A stretch of 9,433 nucleotides of DNA from Psychrilyobacter sp. (GTDB taxonomy: Bacteria; Fusobacteriota; Fusobacteriia; Fusobacteriales; Fusobacteriaceae), in NCBI GenBank assembly GCA_030621995.1, contig JAUXGP010000046.1:1-9433 (forward strand), given 5' to 3'. Under the pieces are notes generated by a model. The model searched no databases. It had not been told where the DNA came from and saw nothing but the letters and a program-made list of their open reading frames with translations. Positions within the stretch are counted from its first letter, which is position 1. Every line of letters starts with the position of its first letter. This document shows positions 1 through 6,914 of this stretch, piece by piece. Position numbers and translations under genes: made by a program.

Positions 1-1945
1 GTTCCCCACTCAGGGTAACGATATTCCCCCGTTGGAGGTTCTCTTTGGATATTTTCAGGGCTGCATCTGTAGACTTAACCACCAGGAGATTTCCCAGTAC
101 AAATTCTACAGGTTTATTGTAGATGGAATCATAGTCTACCAGGTCGCTGGCGTATCCCAAGACACCATCTTGTGAGATCGTCTTTTTAGAGTTGTTTATT
201 TTTATACTGTCAAAAGCTAAAAATGAAGCTCTGCCGGCCTTTGACTGCTTCAGGTAGGAGATACATTTTTTAGCTACTCCGCTGTCTTTTACAACAATAT
301 CCTGGAGTGATCCGCTGACAGCTGACTCTATAGCAGTTTCAAGGTGTTCCGGAATATCGATAAGACTGATAAAAGCTCCATCGACCCCATCAATATTGGC
401 ATTTAAAACAGCTTTTACTCCTTTAAAAAATCCTTCATTGTTAGCTTCTAATTTTTTTAAATTTTCTAACTTTGCACCCTGTCTGCTGAGGTTATAAGCA
501 GCCTCTTTTCTTTCATCGTAGATTATATTCATCTTCTGACTGAGGAGATCTATTTGTTTTTCAGCATCTTCTATGGTATCATCTATTTTTTTTATTTCTA
601 TTTGAATATTTTTTTGTTTACTTTCCAGCAGGTTTAATTCAGCGGTTAATTTTTCAATTTTTTTACTGTATTCCAGAGTTTCTTCATCTAATCCGCGGAT
701 CTTATTAGTACTGCTTTTGGTTCTTTTTTCAGAGTTTTCTATTTCAGCAATTAATTTTAATCTGCCTACTTCAGAATCCATAACGTGTTCTTTTTGTACC
801 CCAATCTCTATTTCCAGATCCCTTTGGAGAATCTCAAATTCCTCTATTTGTTTTTCATATTTTAAGTTATTCCCCTCTAGATCTTTCAATTGCTCCAAAA
901 CAACATCTTTTTTAGAGTTCAATCTATCCAGTTCATTGATTTGATCCTTTAACTTACCCTCTAATTTTTCTAAATTTTCTTTTTTACCGGAGATCTCACG
1001 GTTGAATCCCTTAACCCTCTCACCATATAATACCTTATCGTTGACTAATTTATCCACATCTTTCTTTAAATCGATATTTTTATCAGTCAATGTATTGATC
1101 TCATCACTGAGGAGGTTTCTTTTATTATTGACCTCCTCCAGGGCAGCTTCTTTTTCTGTAAAACTTTTTTCAAGATCCTTTAAGATAAAATTAGAATTAA
1201 GTTTTTGTTTAGAAAGATCATCTGCAATTTTTTGATTGATCTGGTATTCTTTCAGGCAGATGGATTTTTTTAAGATATTTACTTCCTCATCTAATTTTTT
1301 ATATTTAATAGCTTTTTCAGCTTGTTTTCCAATTTTATTCTTATTCTCCTCCAATTCGTTGACAATAAGGTTTATTTTATCGGTTTCTAATTCTACTTTA
1401 GAAAGTTTTTTTATGGCTTCATCTTTACGAAGTTTAATTTTTTTTATCCCGGCAGCTTCCTCAATAATGCTTTTGATCTCTTTATTGGAGGCACTGATTA
1501 TCTTCTCGACCTTTCCCTGTCCAATTACAGAATAGGCACTCTTTCCTACACCTGTATCTAAAAATAATTCATTGATATCTTTTAATCGGCACCTATGGTC
1601 GTTTATATAGTATTCATTTTCACTTTTTTTATTGATCTTTCTTGTGACCTTGACTACTTCATCATCTATCTCTAAAGTTTTGTCACCATTATCTATATAG
1701 AGTGATACGGTAGCAGTATTTCTAGGTCTTTTATTTTTCCCTCCGGAAAATATTACGTCGCTACTCTCCTTAGCTCTTATATTTTTATAGGATTGTTCTC
1801 CTAATACCCACAGAATGGCATCTAGTATATTAGATTTTCCACTTCCATTGGGTCCTACGATGGATGTTATTCCCATATCAAAATCAAGTTTTATCTTATC
1901 TGCAAAGGATTTAAATCCATCTATTTCTACACATTTTAAATACAT
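1..1945 (-). CDS. smc: Chromosome segregation ATPase Smc, N-terminal half (C-terminus cut by window edge)
   Basis: SMC proteins are dimeric ATPases that, with ScpA and ScpB, extrude and align chromosome arms in the cytoplasm. About 648 codons are visible from the ATG at 1945, out of roughly 1,170-1,190 usual for the family. Seen in translation: an N-terminal FKSFAD element (residues 11-16), Walker A GPNGSGKS (31-38), the conserved segment ending VLGEQS (47-52), and a Q-loop region GQGKVEKII (142-150). A long Lys/Glu/Leu-rich coiled coil runs from about residue 160 to 500. The hinge domain begins near residue 503 (EGFFKGVKAVL) and is cut just after its IVTLSGE segment. The signature motif and Walker B lie in the missing C-terminal half. 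The frame is open throughout with no frameshift. A GTGAGG ribosome site sits 5-10 bases upstream of the ATG. The gene lies downstream of hslU on the same strand across a 286-base spacer. Identification is secure. Confidence 0.96.
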   Translation of the reverse strand, partial: MYLKCVEIDGFKSFADKIKLDFDMGITSIVGPNGSGKSNILDAILWVLGEQSYKNIRAKESSDVIFSGGKNKRPRNTATVSLYIDNGDKTLEIDDEVVKVTRKINKKSENEYYINDHRCRLKDINELFLDTGVGKSAYSVIGQGKVEKIISASNKEIKSIIEEAAGIKKIKLRKDEAIKKLSKVELETDKINLIVNELEENKNKIGKQAEKAIKYKKLDEEVNILKKSICLKEYQINQKIADDLSKQKLNSNFILKDLEKSFTEKEAALEEVNNKRNLLSDEINTLTDKNIDLKKDVDKLVNDKVLYGERVKGFNREISGKKENLEKLEGKLKDQINELDRLNSKKDVVLEQLKDLEGNNLKYEKQIEEFEILQRDLEIEIGVQKEHVMDSEVGRLKLIAEIENSEKRTKSSTNKIRGLDEETLEYSKKIEKLTAELNLLESKQKNIQIEIKKIDDTIEDAEKQIDLLSQKMNIIYDERKEAAYNLSRQGAKLENLKKLEANNEGFFKGVKAVLNANIDGVDGAFISLIDIPEHLETAIESAVSGSLQDIVVKDSGVAKKCISYLKQSKAGRASFLAFDSIKINNSKKTISQDGVLGYASDLVDYDSIYNKPVEFVLGNLLVVKSTDAALKISKENLQRGNIVTLSGE

Positions 1946-2003
1946 ATTTTCCTCACTTTTACTTTTTACTTTTTTTGCCACTAATTTACACTATATATTT
2001 TGA

Positions 2004-2197
2004 AACCGCTAATATCACTAATTATCACGAATAAAAATTCTTTTGACGCTGACTGAGAACTGACTAAGTTCAACTACAGAGTTATATTCATAACTCTAAG
2101 TTTCAGTTATGCGTCTAAATATTTAAAATAATCCTTTTTAATCTGTGTCAATCTGCGACTAAAACTTTATTCGCGTCTATTTGCGTGATTTACGGTT
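2004..2197. repeat. Imperfect inverted-repeat spacer element between hslU and smc
   Basis: Two 32-base arms, 2004-2035 and 2166-2197, match in opposite orientation at 22 of 32 positions without gaps. Both start TTTATTCG when read outward from the centre and end CGGTT. Between them lie further pairs of complementary blocks: GACGC 2045-2049 with GCGTC 2111-2115, AACTGA 2058-2063 with TCAGTT 2103-2108, and a perfect 8-bp hairpin at 2078-2097. The whole can fold back on itself, but asymmetrically (9 bases inside the left arm, 50 inside the right). The wording of the right part, with CGCGAATAAA, CGCAGATT and CACAGATTA on the minus strand, resembles dispersed spacer sequences I remember from several bacterial phyla. 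That resemblance is from memory and unverified. The element has no coding capacity, no T tract and no transposase. Confidence 0.5.
2078..2097. repeat. Perfect 8-bp hairpin in the hslU-smc spacer
   Basis: AGAGTTAT (2078-2085) and ATAACTCT (2090-2097) are exact reverse complements around the 4-base loop ATTC. The hairpin lies at the centre of the larger inverted-repeat element. No run of T follows on either strand, so it is unlikely to be an intrinsic terminator on its own. It could slow RNA polymerase or protect the 3' end of hslU mRNA, but that is only a possibility. Confidence 0.6.
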
Positions 2198-2231
2198 CAG
2201 TTTTTATCTTTTGACCTTAATTGCTGTTTTT

Positions 2232-3551
2232 CTACAGAATATAATTATCCAAGTTTTCCTCTACAAGATCATAACTAAATATTTTAACAATATCTTTCTT
2301 TCCGATCTTTATAGTGGTATGTTTTTTATATGGAGCTTCAAACATTATATCGTTTAAGATCTTTTCAATAACGCCAGCTAATCTCCTGGCACCTATGTTT
2401 TCTATTTCTTCATTGAGTTCGATAGCTACCTCTGCTATTTCATCGATAGCACCCTTGGTAAAGCTAAGGCTGACCTTGTCGGTCTTTAATAATTCTTTAT
2501 ATTGAGTCAATAAGTTAAAATCTATATCGGTCAAAATTTTTACAAAATCATCCTTGCTCAGAGTATTTAACCTTACTTTTATAGGGAATCTTCCCTGTAA
2601 CTCAGGCATTAAATCACTGGGACTTGCCTGGGTAAAAGCTCCGGCTGCAATAAATAAAATATGTTCAGTTCGAACAGAACCGTATTTTGTCATAACAGTG
2701 GTACCTTCGATTATTGGCAGGATGTCCCTTTGGACACCTTGACGTGAGACCTCGCTGTTGCTGCCTTCCCTTTCGGCAATCTTATCGATCTCGTCTATAA
2801 AGATTATCCCGTCTTCCTCGACTTTTTCTACAGCTAAGGGTTTTAATTCTTCCAGATCTATATTTTCTTCGATTTCAGTTCGTAAAAGATATTCAATGGC
2901 ATTTTTGACACTCATCTTAACTATTTTTTTCTTTCCGCCTGGAAAAGAATTCATAATATTATCGATAATACCCTTTACACCGTCTTCATCGGGTTCATTC
3001 CCGGTGGCAAAAACTTCAACTATTGGAGTATCGGAATTTTGATGTTTTTCAACTTCAATTTCCTGACCGTCATATTTTCCGGATTTAACCTCATCTAACA
3101 AGGTATTTTTTTCATCAGGATTGATCGTTCCATAGGGTTTTATAAGTTTAGCTACTTTAAGGAAGGTGGCTTCCTTATATTTTTCCCTCAATGATTCTAT
3201 TTTTTTAACCTTTAATTTATTAAAGGTGATGGAAACAAGATCCTTGATCATAGATTCCACATCTTTACCTACATATCCTACCTCAGTATATTTAGTAGCT
3301 TCCACTTTGATAAATGGGGAATCTGTAATAGTTGCCAGCCTTCTGGCAATCTCAGTTTTACCAACACCTGTAGGTCCTATTAAGATTATGTTTTTAGGAG
3401 TAATTTCATTTTTCAACTTCACATCTGTGATCTGTTTCCTTCTATATCTATTTCTGAGTGAGATAGCTACATTTTTTTTTGCATCTTCTTGAGAAATTAT
3501 ATATTTATTTAATTCTTCTACAATTTTTTTAGGGATTAAATTTTCCTTCAT
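2232..3551 (-). CDS. hslU: HslU (ClpY), ATPase/unfoldase of the HslUV protease
   Basis: HslU is a hexameric AAA+ unfoldase that feeds proteins into the HslV (ClpQ) peptidase in the cytoplasm. The 439-residue product is close to the usual length (E. coli about 443). Visible motifs are Walker A GPTGVGKT (59-66), the substrate-gripping pore loop GYVG (92-95), an insertion (I) domain at about 110-240, Walker B IIFIDEID (249-256), the arginine-finger segment ELQGRFP (317-323) and sensor 2 GARR (387-390). The protein ends in YIL, the type of tail that in characterised HslU inserts into HslV to activate it, which implies a working HslV somewhere. The start is set by a GAGGAGG site just upstream of the ATG. 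Its own sigma-70-type promoter lies 33-61 bases upstream. Unusually, hslV is not in front of it: the upstream neighbour is divergent folE. It is transcribed toward smc. No CIRCE or CtsR box was seen. Confidence 0.97.
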   Translation of the reverse strand: MKENLIPKKIVEELNKYIISQEDAKKNVAISLRNRYRRKQITDVKLKNEITPKNIILIGPTGVGKTEIARRLATITDSPFIKVEATKYTEVGYVGKDVESMIKDLVSITFNKLKVKKIESLREKYKEATFLKVAKLIKPYGTINPDEKNTLLDEVKSGKYDGQEIEVEKHQNSDTPIVEVFATGNEPDEDGVKGIIDNIMNSFPGGKKKIVKMSVKNAIEYLLRTEIEENIDLEELKPLAVEKVEEDGIIFIDEIDKIAEREGSNSEVSRQGVQRDILPIIEGTTVMTKYGSVRTEHILFIAAGAFTQASPSDLMPELQGRFPIKVRLNTLSKDDFVKILTDIDFNLLTQYKELLKTDKVSLSFTKGAIDEIAEVAIELNEEIENIGARRLAGVIEKILNDIMFEAPYKKHTTIKIGKKDIVKIFSYDLVEENLDNYIL

Positions 3552-3583
3552 TTTTTCCTCCTCATAACAGTATCTAACGACAT

Positions 3584-3612
3584 ATTATATACTATTTATC
3601 TAGCTATTACAA
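3584..3612 (-). promoter_or_regulatory. Predicted promoter of hslU
   Basis: On the minus strand, TTGTAA (3612-3607) and a consensus TATAAT (3589-3584) are separated by exactly 17 bases. Initiation would fall near 3577, giving a leader of about 25 bases that holds the GAGGAGG ribosome site. This is the best-scoring promoter-like pair by eye in the window and supports transcription of hslU separately from any upstream gene. Confidence 0.75.
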
Positions 3613-3710
3613 GAAAGGTGTTCATAATATAAGGGGAAATATGAAGTGTTTTTTTCTCCTCTAAAAACTTTTTGATATGTCAGGTATTTTAATTTTTTTG
3701 AGAAACTTAT

Positions 3711-3740
3711 AATTTACCCAGGAGTTATTTTGGGTGATTT
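3711..3740. promoter_or_regulatory. Imperfect dyad in the hslU/folE divergent region (possible operator)
   Basis: ACCCA (3716-3720) and TGGGT (3731-3735) are reverse complements around a 10-base centre. Flanking A/T bases extend the pairing with one wobble and one mismatch (3711-3740). The right arm overlaps the proposed -35 box of folE, so a bound protein could affect folE. The rest of the 296-base divergent region (3552-3847) shows no gene, no repeat family and no riboswitch fold that I recognise. Confidence 0.25.
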
Positions 3741-3757
3741 TAAATCGAAAATATGAT
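3730..3757 (+). promoter_or_regulatory. Possible promoter of folE
   Basis: TTGGGT (3730-3735) and TATGAT (3752-3757) are spaced by 16 bases, ahead of an A-rich stretch. Transcription would start near 3764, leaving a leader of about 84 bases. The -35 box is poor. A second TATAAT at 3708-3713 has no convincing -35 partner. The same ATGATAAAAT wording occurs upstream of the 6915 gene, supporting a -10 role. Confidence 0.4.
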
Positions 3758-3847
3758 AAAATATAAAAAAAACTATATTAGGGATATTTATGGATACCTT
3801 ATGAGTATTGTAAAAGAATAGTTAGAAAGTAAGGAGGCAGATTTTTT

Positions 3848-4408
3848 ATGGATAAAAATAAGATAATGGACGGGGTAAAATTAATCCTAGAAGGTATGGG
3901 AGAAGATATAAATAGAGAGGGATTGATCGAGACTCCAGATAGAGTGGCCAGGATGTTTGGTGAAATTTGCGGCGGACTCCATAAGGATCCGGCAGAGGAA
4001 ATATCTGTATTTTTTCATGTAGATCACAATGAAATGGTGTTAGTAAAGGATATTCAATTTTATTCATTGTGTGAACATCATCTGTTGCCGTTTTATGGAA
4101 AGGTGCATATAGCCTATATCCCGGAAGATGGAAAAGTAACAGGACTGAGTAAATTAGCTAGAGTAGTGGATGTAGCATCTAAAAAACCACAACTGCAAGA
4201 GAGGCTGAACAGTGAGATAGTAGAAGCATTGATGGGTAAACTCAGTGCAAAGGGAGTGCTGGTTGTAATAGAAGCAGAGCATATGTGTATGACTATGAGG
4301 GGAATACAAAAACCAGGATCAAAGACAATCACATCCGGGGTGAGGGGAATATTTAAAACTAACCTTGCAACCAGGGAAGAAGCATTGTCATTGATAAAGC
4401 ATATGTAG
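3848..4408 (+). CDS. folE: GTP cyclohydrolase I, type IA
   Basis: FolE converts GTP to 7,8-dihydroneopterin triphosphate, the entry step of tetrahydrofolate (and biopterin) synthesis, as a zinc-dependent cytoplasmic decamer. At 186 residues it has the usual bacterial length. Zinc ligands corresponding to E. coli C110, H113 and C181 are C75 and H78 in [10 protein letters not shown] and C147 in EHMCMTMRG. The equivalents of catalytic H112 and H179 are H77 and H145. The N-terminal segment [15 protein letters not shown] (23-37) and the SGVRGIFK motif (163-170) are typical. An AAGGAGG site (3831-3837) lies 10 bases upstream of the ATG. The gene diverges from hslU and is followed by its own terminator, so it appears monocistronic. 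No other folate gene is in the window. The family assignment is secure. Confidence 0.97.
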   Translation: MDKNKIMDGVKLILEGMGEDINREGLIETPDRVARMFGEICGGLHKDPAEEISVFFHVDHNEMVLVKDIQFYSLCEHHLLPFYGKVHIAYIPEDGKVTGLSKLARVVDVASKKPQLQERLNSEIVEALMGKLSAKGVLVVIEAEHMCMTMRGIQKPGSKTITSGVRGIFKTNLATREEALSLIKHM

Positions 4409-4420
4409 GCAAAATTAAAC

Positions 4421-4455
4421 AAAAATGAGATCTAGAAATAGGTATCATTTTTTTT
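4421..4455 (+). terminator. Intrinsic terminator of folE
   Basis: ATGAGATCT (4425-4433) pairs with AGGTATCAT (4440-4448) across a 6-base loop, with one G-A mismatch and one G-U wobble. A run of seven T (4449-4455) follows and pairs further with the A run at 4421-4424. It begins 13 bases after the folE stop codon and separates folE from the hydrolase unit. Confidence 0.75.
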
Positions 4456-4472
4456 ATTTATTTAACTATCTA

Positions 4473-4501
4473 TTGGAAAAACCTGAAAATTACAATATAA
4501 T
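4473..4501 (+). promoter_or_regulatory. Predicted promoter of the hydrolase-PLD unit
   Basis: TTGGAA (4473-4478) and a consensus TATAAT (4496-4501) are separated by 17 bases. The promoter lies just after the folE terminator and 34 bases before the preferred hydrolase start. Expected initiation is near 4508, inside a spacer with no other feature. Confidence 0.65.
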
Positions 4502-4520
4502 TAAGTTAATGACAGAAGGT

Positions 4521-4527
4521 GGGAGGG
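4521..4527 (+). promoter_or_regulatory. Ribosome binding site that fixes the hydrolase start
   Basis: GGGAGGG at 4521-4527 lies about 7-8 bases before the ATG at 4535 but only one base before an in-frame TTG at 4529. Normal spacing therefore favours the ATG. Confidence 0.65.
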
Positions 4528-4534
4528 ATTGGAA

Positions 4535-5401
4535 ATGGGAAAACAAATTAGATTATGGGAGCCTCCTGCAGCTGTGTATATAAAGGGGACAGTATTTATA
4601 ATTCATGGTATGGGAGAATATTCAAAGAGATATGAAGGAGTGGCTGATTATTTAAATAATAATGGATACAGAGTGGCCATGATAGATCATATGGGACATG
4701 GAAATAATATAAAAAAATTGGATGAACTGGGACTTATAAAAGATGAGTTTAAAAGTTCTTTGGAGGAAATCATGGATTCCATTGAAAAAATTAGAGATGA
4801 TAAACCTCTGTTTATATTAGGGCATAGTATGGGATCTTTTATGGCTCAAATTTTACTCGAAAGAGGGATAAGGAGTGCCGGGATTATCCTGTCAGGATCT
4901 GCAAGACCATCTAAGGTTTCAATAAAATTTGGATATTTTTTATCCAGACTGCTGCAGCTGTTTAGAAATAAAAGAGACCCTATATTAAATAAACTGTTAT
5001 TTGGCAGGAACAATTTAAAATTTGAAGGCAGTCAAAATTTTAGATGGCTGTCTAGAGATAAAGGGAGTGTGGAGGAGTATGAGAGTGATCCCCTCTGCGG
5101 ATTTATCCCCTATACAAGTTATTTTCAGGGATTATTTTATCTCATAGGAGAATCATTAAAAACAGGGAACAGGAAAAACTATATAAAAACTCCCGTATAT
5201 ATATTTTCTGGTTCAGATGACCCTGTGGGAGCCTATGGATCTGGTACGAAAAAATTATATGAATTTTATAAAAAAATCGGGTATAGGGACATCACATTGA
5301 AACTATACACAAAAGGACGCCACGAGATGCTGAATGAAGTAAATAGACGGGAGGTCTATGATGATCTTTTGGTATGGTTAGAAAGGAGGTCAGAGAGATG
5401 A
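4535..5401 (+). CDS. Alpha/beta hydrolase, monoacylglycerol lipase / lysophospholipase-like
   Basis: This is a serine hydrolase of the PldB-type (COG2267-like) group, which usually cleaves acyl esters such as monoacylglycerols or lysophospholipids. The substrate is not determined here. The 288-residue product has the oxyanion element HGMGE (24-28), the nucleophile elbow GHSMG (96-100, Ser98), an acid in SGSDDPVG (Asp229, with Asp228 the alternative) and catalytic His263 in GRHEM. The lid region contains WLSRD and DPLCGF (171-190), typical of this subgroup. There is no signal peptide or membrane segment, so it should be cytoplasmic. The ATG at 4535 is preferred over the TTG at 4529 because of ribosome-site spacing. 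Its TGA overlaps the next ATG by 4 bases, so it is co-translated with the PLD-type lipoprotein. The fold and triad are secure, the exact reaction is not. Confidence 0.9.
   Translation: MGKQIRLWEPPAAVYIKGTVFIIHGMGEYSKRYEGVADYLNNNGYRVAMIDHMGHGNNIKKLDELGLIKDEFKSSLEEIMDSIEKIRDDKPLFILGHSMGSFMAQILLERGIRSAGIILSGSARPSKVSIKFGYFLSRLLQLFRNKRDPILNKLLFGRNNLKFEGSQNFRWLSRDKGSVEEYESDPLCGFIPYTSYFQGLFYLIGESLKTGNRKNYIKTPVYIFSGSDDPVGAYGSGTKKLYEFYKKIGYRDITLKLYTKGRHEMLNEVNRREVYDDLLVWLERRSER
5382..5389 (+). promoter_or_regulatory. Ribosome binding site that fixes the PLD lipoprotein start
   Basis: AAAGGAGG at 5382-5389 lies inside the end of the hydrolase gene, 8 bases before the ATG at 5398. An in-frame ATG at 5374 would lie upstream of this site and would put charged residues in front of the lipoprotein signal, so 5398 is the better start. 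Confidence 0.8.
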
Positions 5402-6780
5402 AAGCAATTATAATTATGTTTTTTTTAATCCTCTGTGGGTGCAGCAGCCTTCCGGCAAATATATCTATGGAGAGTCCGGTATATCGGACGGATAATGTGG
5501 AGTTTTATTATGACCTAACCTACAAAAAAGATGACACCATCTATACAGAGCATAGAATTTTTAATCAGATGGAAAAGATAATAGAGGATGCTGAAGAATT
5601 TATAGTTATGGATGTATTTTTGTTTAATAATCTATACAATGCCAGCGAATTTAATTTTCCCAAAGTATCTTCAGGGATTAAAAAAGCTTTGATAAAAAAA
5701 AAGAGGGAAGATAGTGATATTCAGATATATTTTATAACCGATGAAATAAATACTTTTTATGGTGTTTATAATACAGATGAGCTGGAGAAGTTAGAAGAAA
5801 ATGGCATTACAGTTATTCTAACCGACCTTACAGAAACTAATGGAGCAAATAAACTTTATTCTACATTTTGGAAGTATTTTTTCAGTTGGTTTGGAACAGG
5901 AGGATACGGGTGGCTGCCAAATCCATTCAGTCCGGAAGCTCCTAAAGTAACCATAAGATCTTACCTGAAATTAATAAATTTAAAGGGGAATCATAGAAAG
6001 GTATTGGTCACAGAAAAAGAAGCCTTGATAACTTCGGCTAATCCCCATAGTGCCAGTGGATATCACTCCAATATAGGCTTTAAATTTGATGGAGGGATAA
6101 TAAATTCAGTGGTAGATTCAGAAAAAGCTGTAGGAGAATTATCAGGAATTAAAATGGAACTGCCTGTAGTTGAATTCCAAAATGAAGGGGAATATCAGAT
6201 ACAGCTGCTTACCGAGGGGAAGATAGGGGAAACCCTGGACAGGGATATAGATAGCAGCCAAAGTGGAGACAAAATCTATATAGGAATGTTTTACCTGGGA
6301 GATAAAGTGATTGTGAAAAAACTGGTTGCTGCAGCTGAAAGAGGTGTCAGAGTAAGGTTGATATTAGATGAAAATAATGAGGCATTCGGGATGAAGAAAA
6401 GAGGAATACCAAATAAGGTGACAGCTAAAAAATTAATAGATAAAACCAAAGGCGGGATAGAAGTAAAGTGGTACAGATCCTCAGGAGAACAATATCATAC
6501 TAAGTTAGTGATCATAGAAACCTCTGAGGAGATGGTGATAAACGGAGGATCGGCTAATTTAACTAAGAGAAATATAAGGGACTATACTCTGGATACCAAT
6601 ATAAGAGTGAAGGCTCCTTTGGACTCTAAATTGGCCGTGGAGATAGAGCAGTATTTTGATATGTTATGGAACAATGATGAAAATACCTATACTATAAGTA
6701 AAGAAAATTTAGAAGACGGGTACCTAAGCAATAAAATTTTATATGAAATTCAAAATATAAGTGGATTTTCAACTTATTAA
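5398..6780 (+). CDS. PLD-superfamily lipoprotein with two HKE-type motifs
   Basis: This is a 460-residue member of the phospholipase D/cardiolipin synthase superfamily, whose members transfer or hydrolyse phosphodiesters through a phospho-histidine. The N-terminus is a lipoprotein signal: MKAII, a hydrophobic core, and lipobox LCGC with Cys15 as the lipidated residue followed by Ser. The protein is therefore expected on the outer face of the inner membrane or on the outer membrane. Two PLD half-sites are visible: H199-R-K201 followed by SAN (213-215), and H367-T-K369 followed by GGSAN (383-387). In each, the position normally held by Asp of HxKx4D is Glu (E206 and E374). The region around NHRKVLV and SANPHSASGYHSN resembles PLD proteins of low-GC bacteria. 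It overlaps the upstream hydrolase by ATGA, and no terminator with a T tract follows. Superfamily is secure; whether it makes cardiolipin, cleaves lipid or binds something else is open. Confidence 0.88.
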   Translation: MKAIIIMFFLILCGCSSLPANISMESPVYRTDNVEFYYDLTYKKDDTIYTEHRIFNQMEKIIEDAEEFIVMDVFLFNNLYNASEFNFPKVSSGIKKALIKKKREDSDIQIYFITDEINTFYGVYNTDELEKLEENGITVILTDLTETNGANKLYSTFWKYFFSWFGTGGYGWLPNPFSPEAPKVTIRSYLKLINLKGNHRKVLVTEKEALITSANPHSASGYHSNIGFKFDGGIINSVVDSEKAVGELSGIKMELPVVEFQNEGEYQIQLLTEGKIGETLDRDIDSSQSGDKIYIGMFYLGDKVIVKKLVAAAERGVRVRLILDENNEAFGMKKRGIPNKVTAKKLIDKTKGGIEVKWYRSSGEQYHTKLVIIETSEEMVINGGSANLTKRNIRDYTLDTNIRVKAPLDSKLAVEIEQYFDMLWNNDENTYTISKENLEDGYLSNKILYEIQNISGFSTY

Positions 6781-6913
6781 ACTCCAAATAAAATTGAGCT
6801 GGAGAATTATATATATTATTGGCGTATTTACTGGATATTTGCATGTTCTGAACTTGTATTTTGCTACCTCATATGATAAAATTACAATAAAAGTTCGATT
6901 TTTGGATAGATAG
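6761..6913 (+). other. Possible small membrane-peptide ORF between the PLD gene and the membrane-protein gene (uncertain)
   Basis: A frame different from the PLD gene stays open from a GTG at 6761 (50 codons) or a TTG at 6794 (39 codons) to a TAG at 6911-6913. It ends one base before the next ATG at 6915. The product would have a hydrophobic stretch (IIYIIGVFTGYLHVLNLYF) and a basic end. Neither possible start has a recognisable ribosome site, and the proposed promoter of the next gene lies inside it. The chance of such an open frame in AT-rich DNA is low but not negligible, so I list it as a possibility only. Otherwise the 134-base spacer holds just the promoter. Confidence 0.15.
6854..6882 (+). 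promoter_or_regulatory. Possible promoter of the 6915-maf-mreB operon
   Basis: TTGTAT (6854-6859) and TAAAAT (6877-6882) are spaced by 17 bases, in wording (ATGATAAAAT) shared with the folE promoter region. It would give a leader of about 26 bases. The absence of a terminator after the PLD gene means read-through from upstream is also possible. Confidence 0.4.
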
Positions 6914-6914
6914 G

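Noticed and set aside
717..2003. Several open frames of 62-99 codons on the plus strand opposite smc
   Set aside because: They are antisense to an unbroken, motif-rich Smc frame, have Ser/Phe/Leu-rich compositions typical of antisense reading of Lys/Glu-rich coiled coil, and lack ribosome sites.
2146..2151. Consensus TTGACA on the minus strand upstream of smc as a promoter
   Set aside because: No good -10 box lies at 16-18 bases, and the hexamer is part of the repeat-like wording, so it is probably coincidental.
2314..3492. Plus-strand open frames opposite hslU
   Set aside because: They are antisense shadows of a complete HslU gene with all its motifs.
3753..3821. A 22-codon open frame upstream of folE
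   Set aside because: It has no ribosome site, overlaps the proposed -10 box and shows no recognisable protein character.
3764..3847. Possible riboswitch (tetrahydrofolate or preQ1 type) in the folE leader
   Set aside because: The leader has only a weak hairpin around 3779-3799 and none of the conserved cores of these riboswitches as I know them.
4529..4534. TTG start for the hydrolase two codons upstream
   Set aside because: The GGGAGGG site ends one base before the TTG, too close for initiation; the ATG at 4535 has normal spacing.
5374..5397. Upstream ATG for the PLD lipoprotein
   Set aside because: It lies upstream of the AAAGGAGG site and would add charged residues before the lipoprotein signal sequence.
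6782..6804. CTCCA/TGGAG hairpin after the PLD gene as a terminator
   Set aside because: Only 5 bp of stem with a 13-base loop and no T tract; termination here is not supported.
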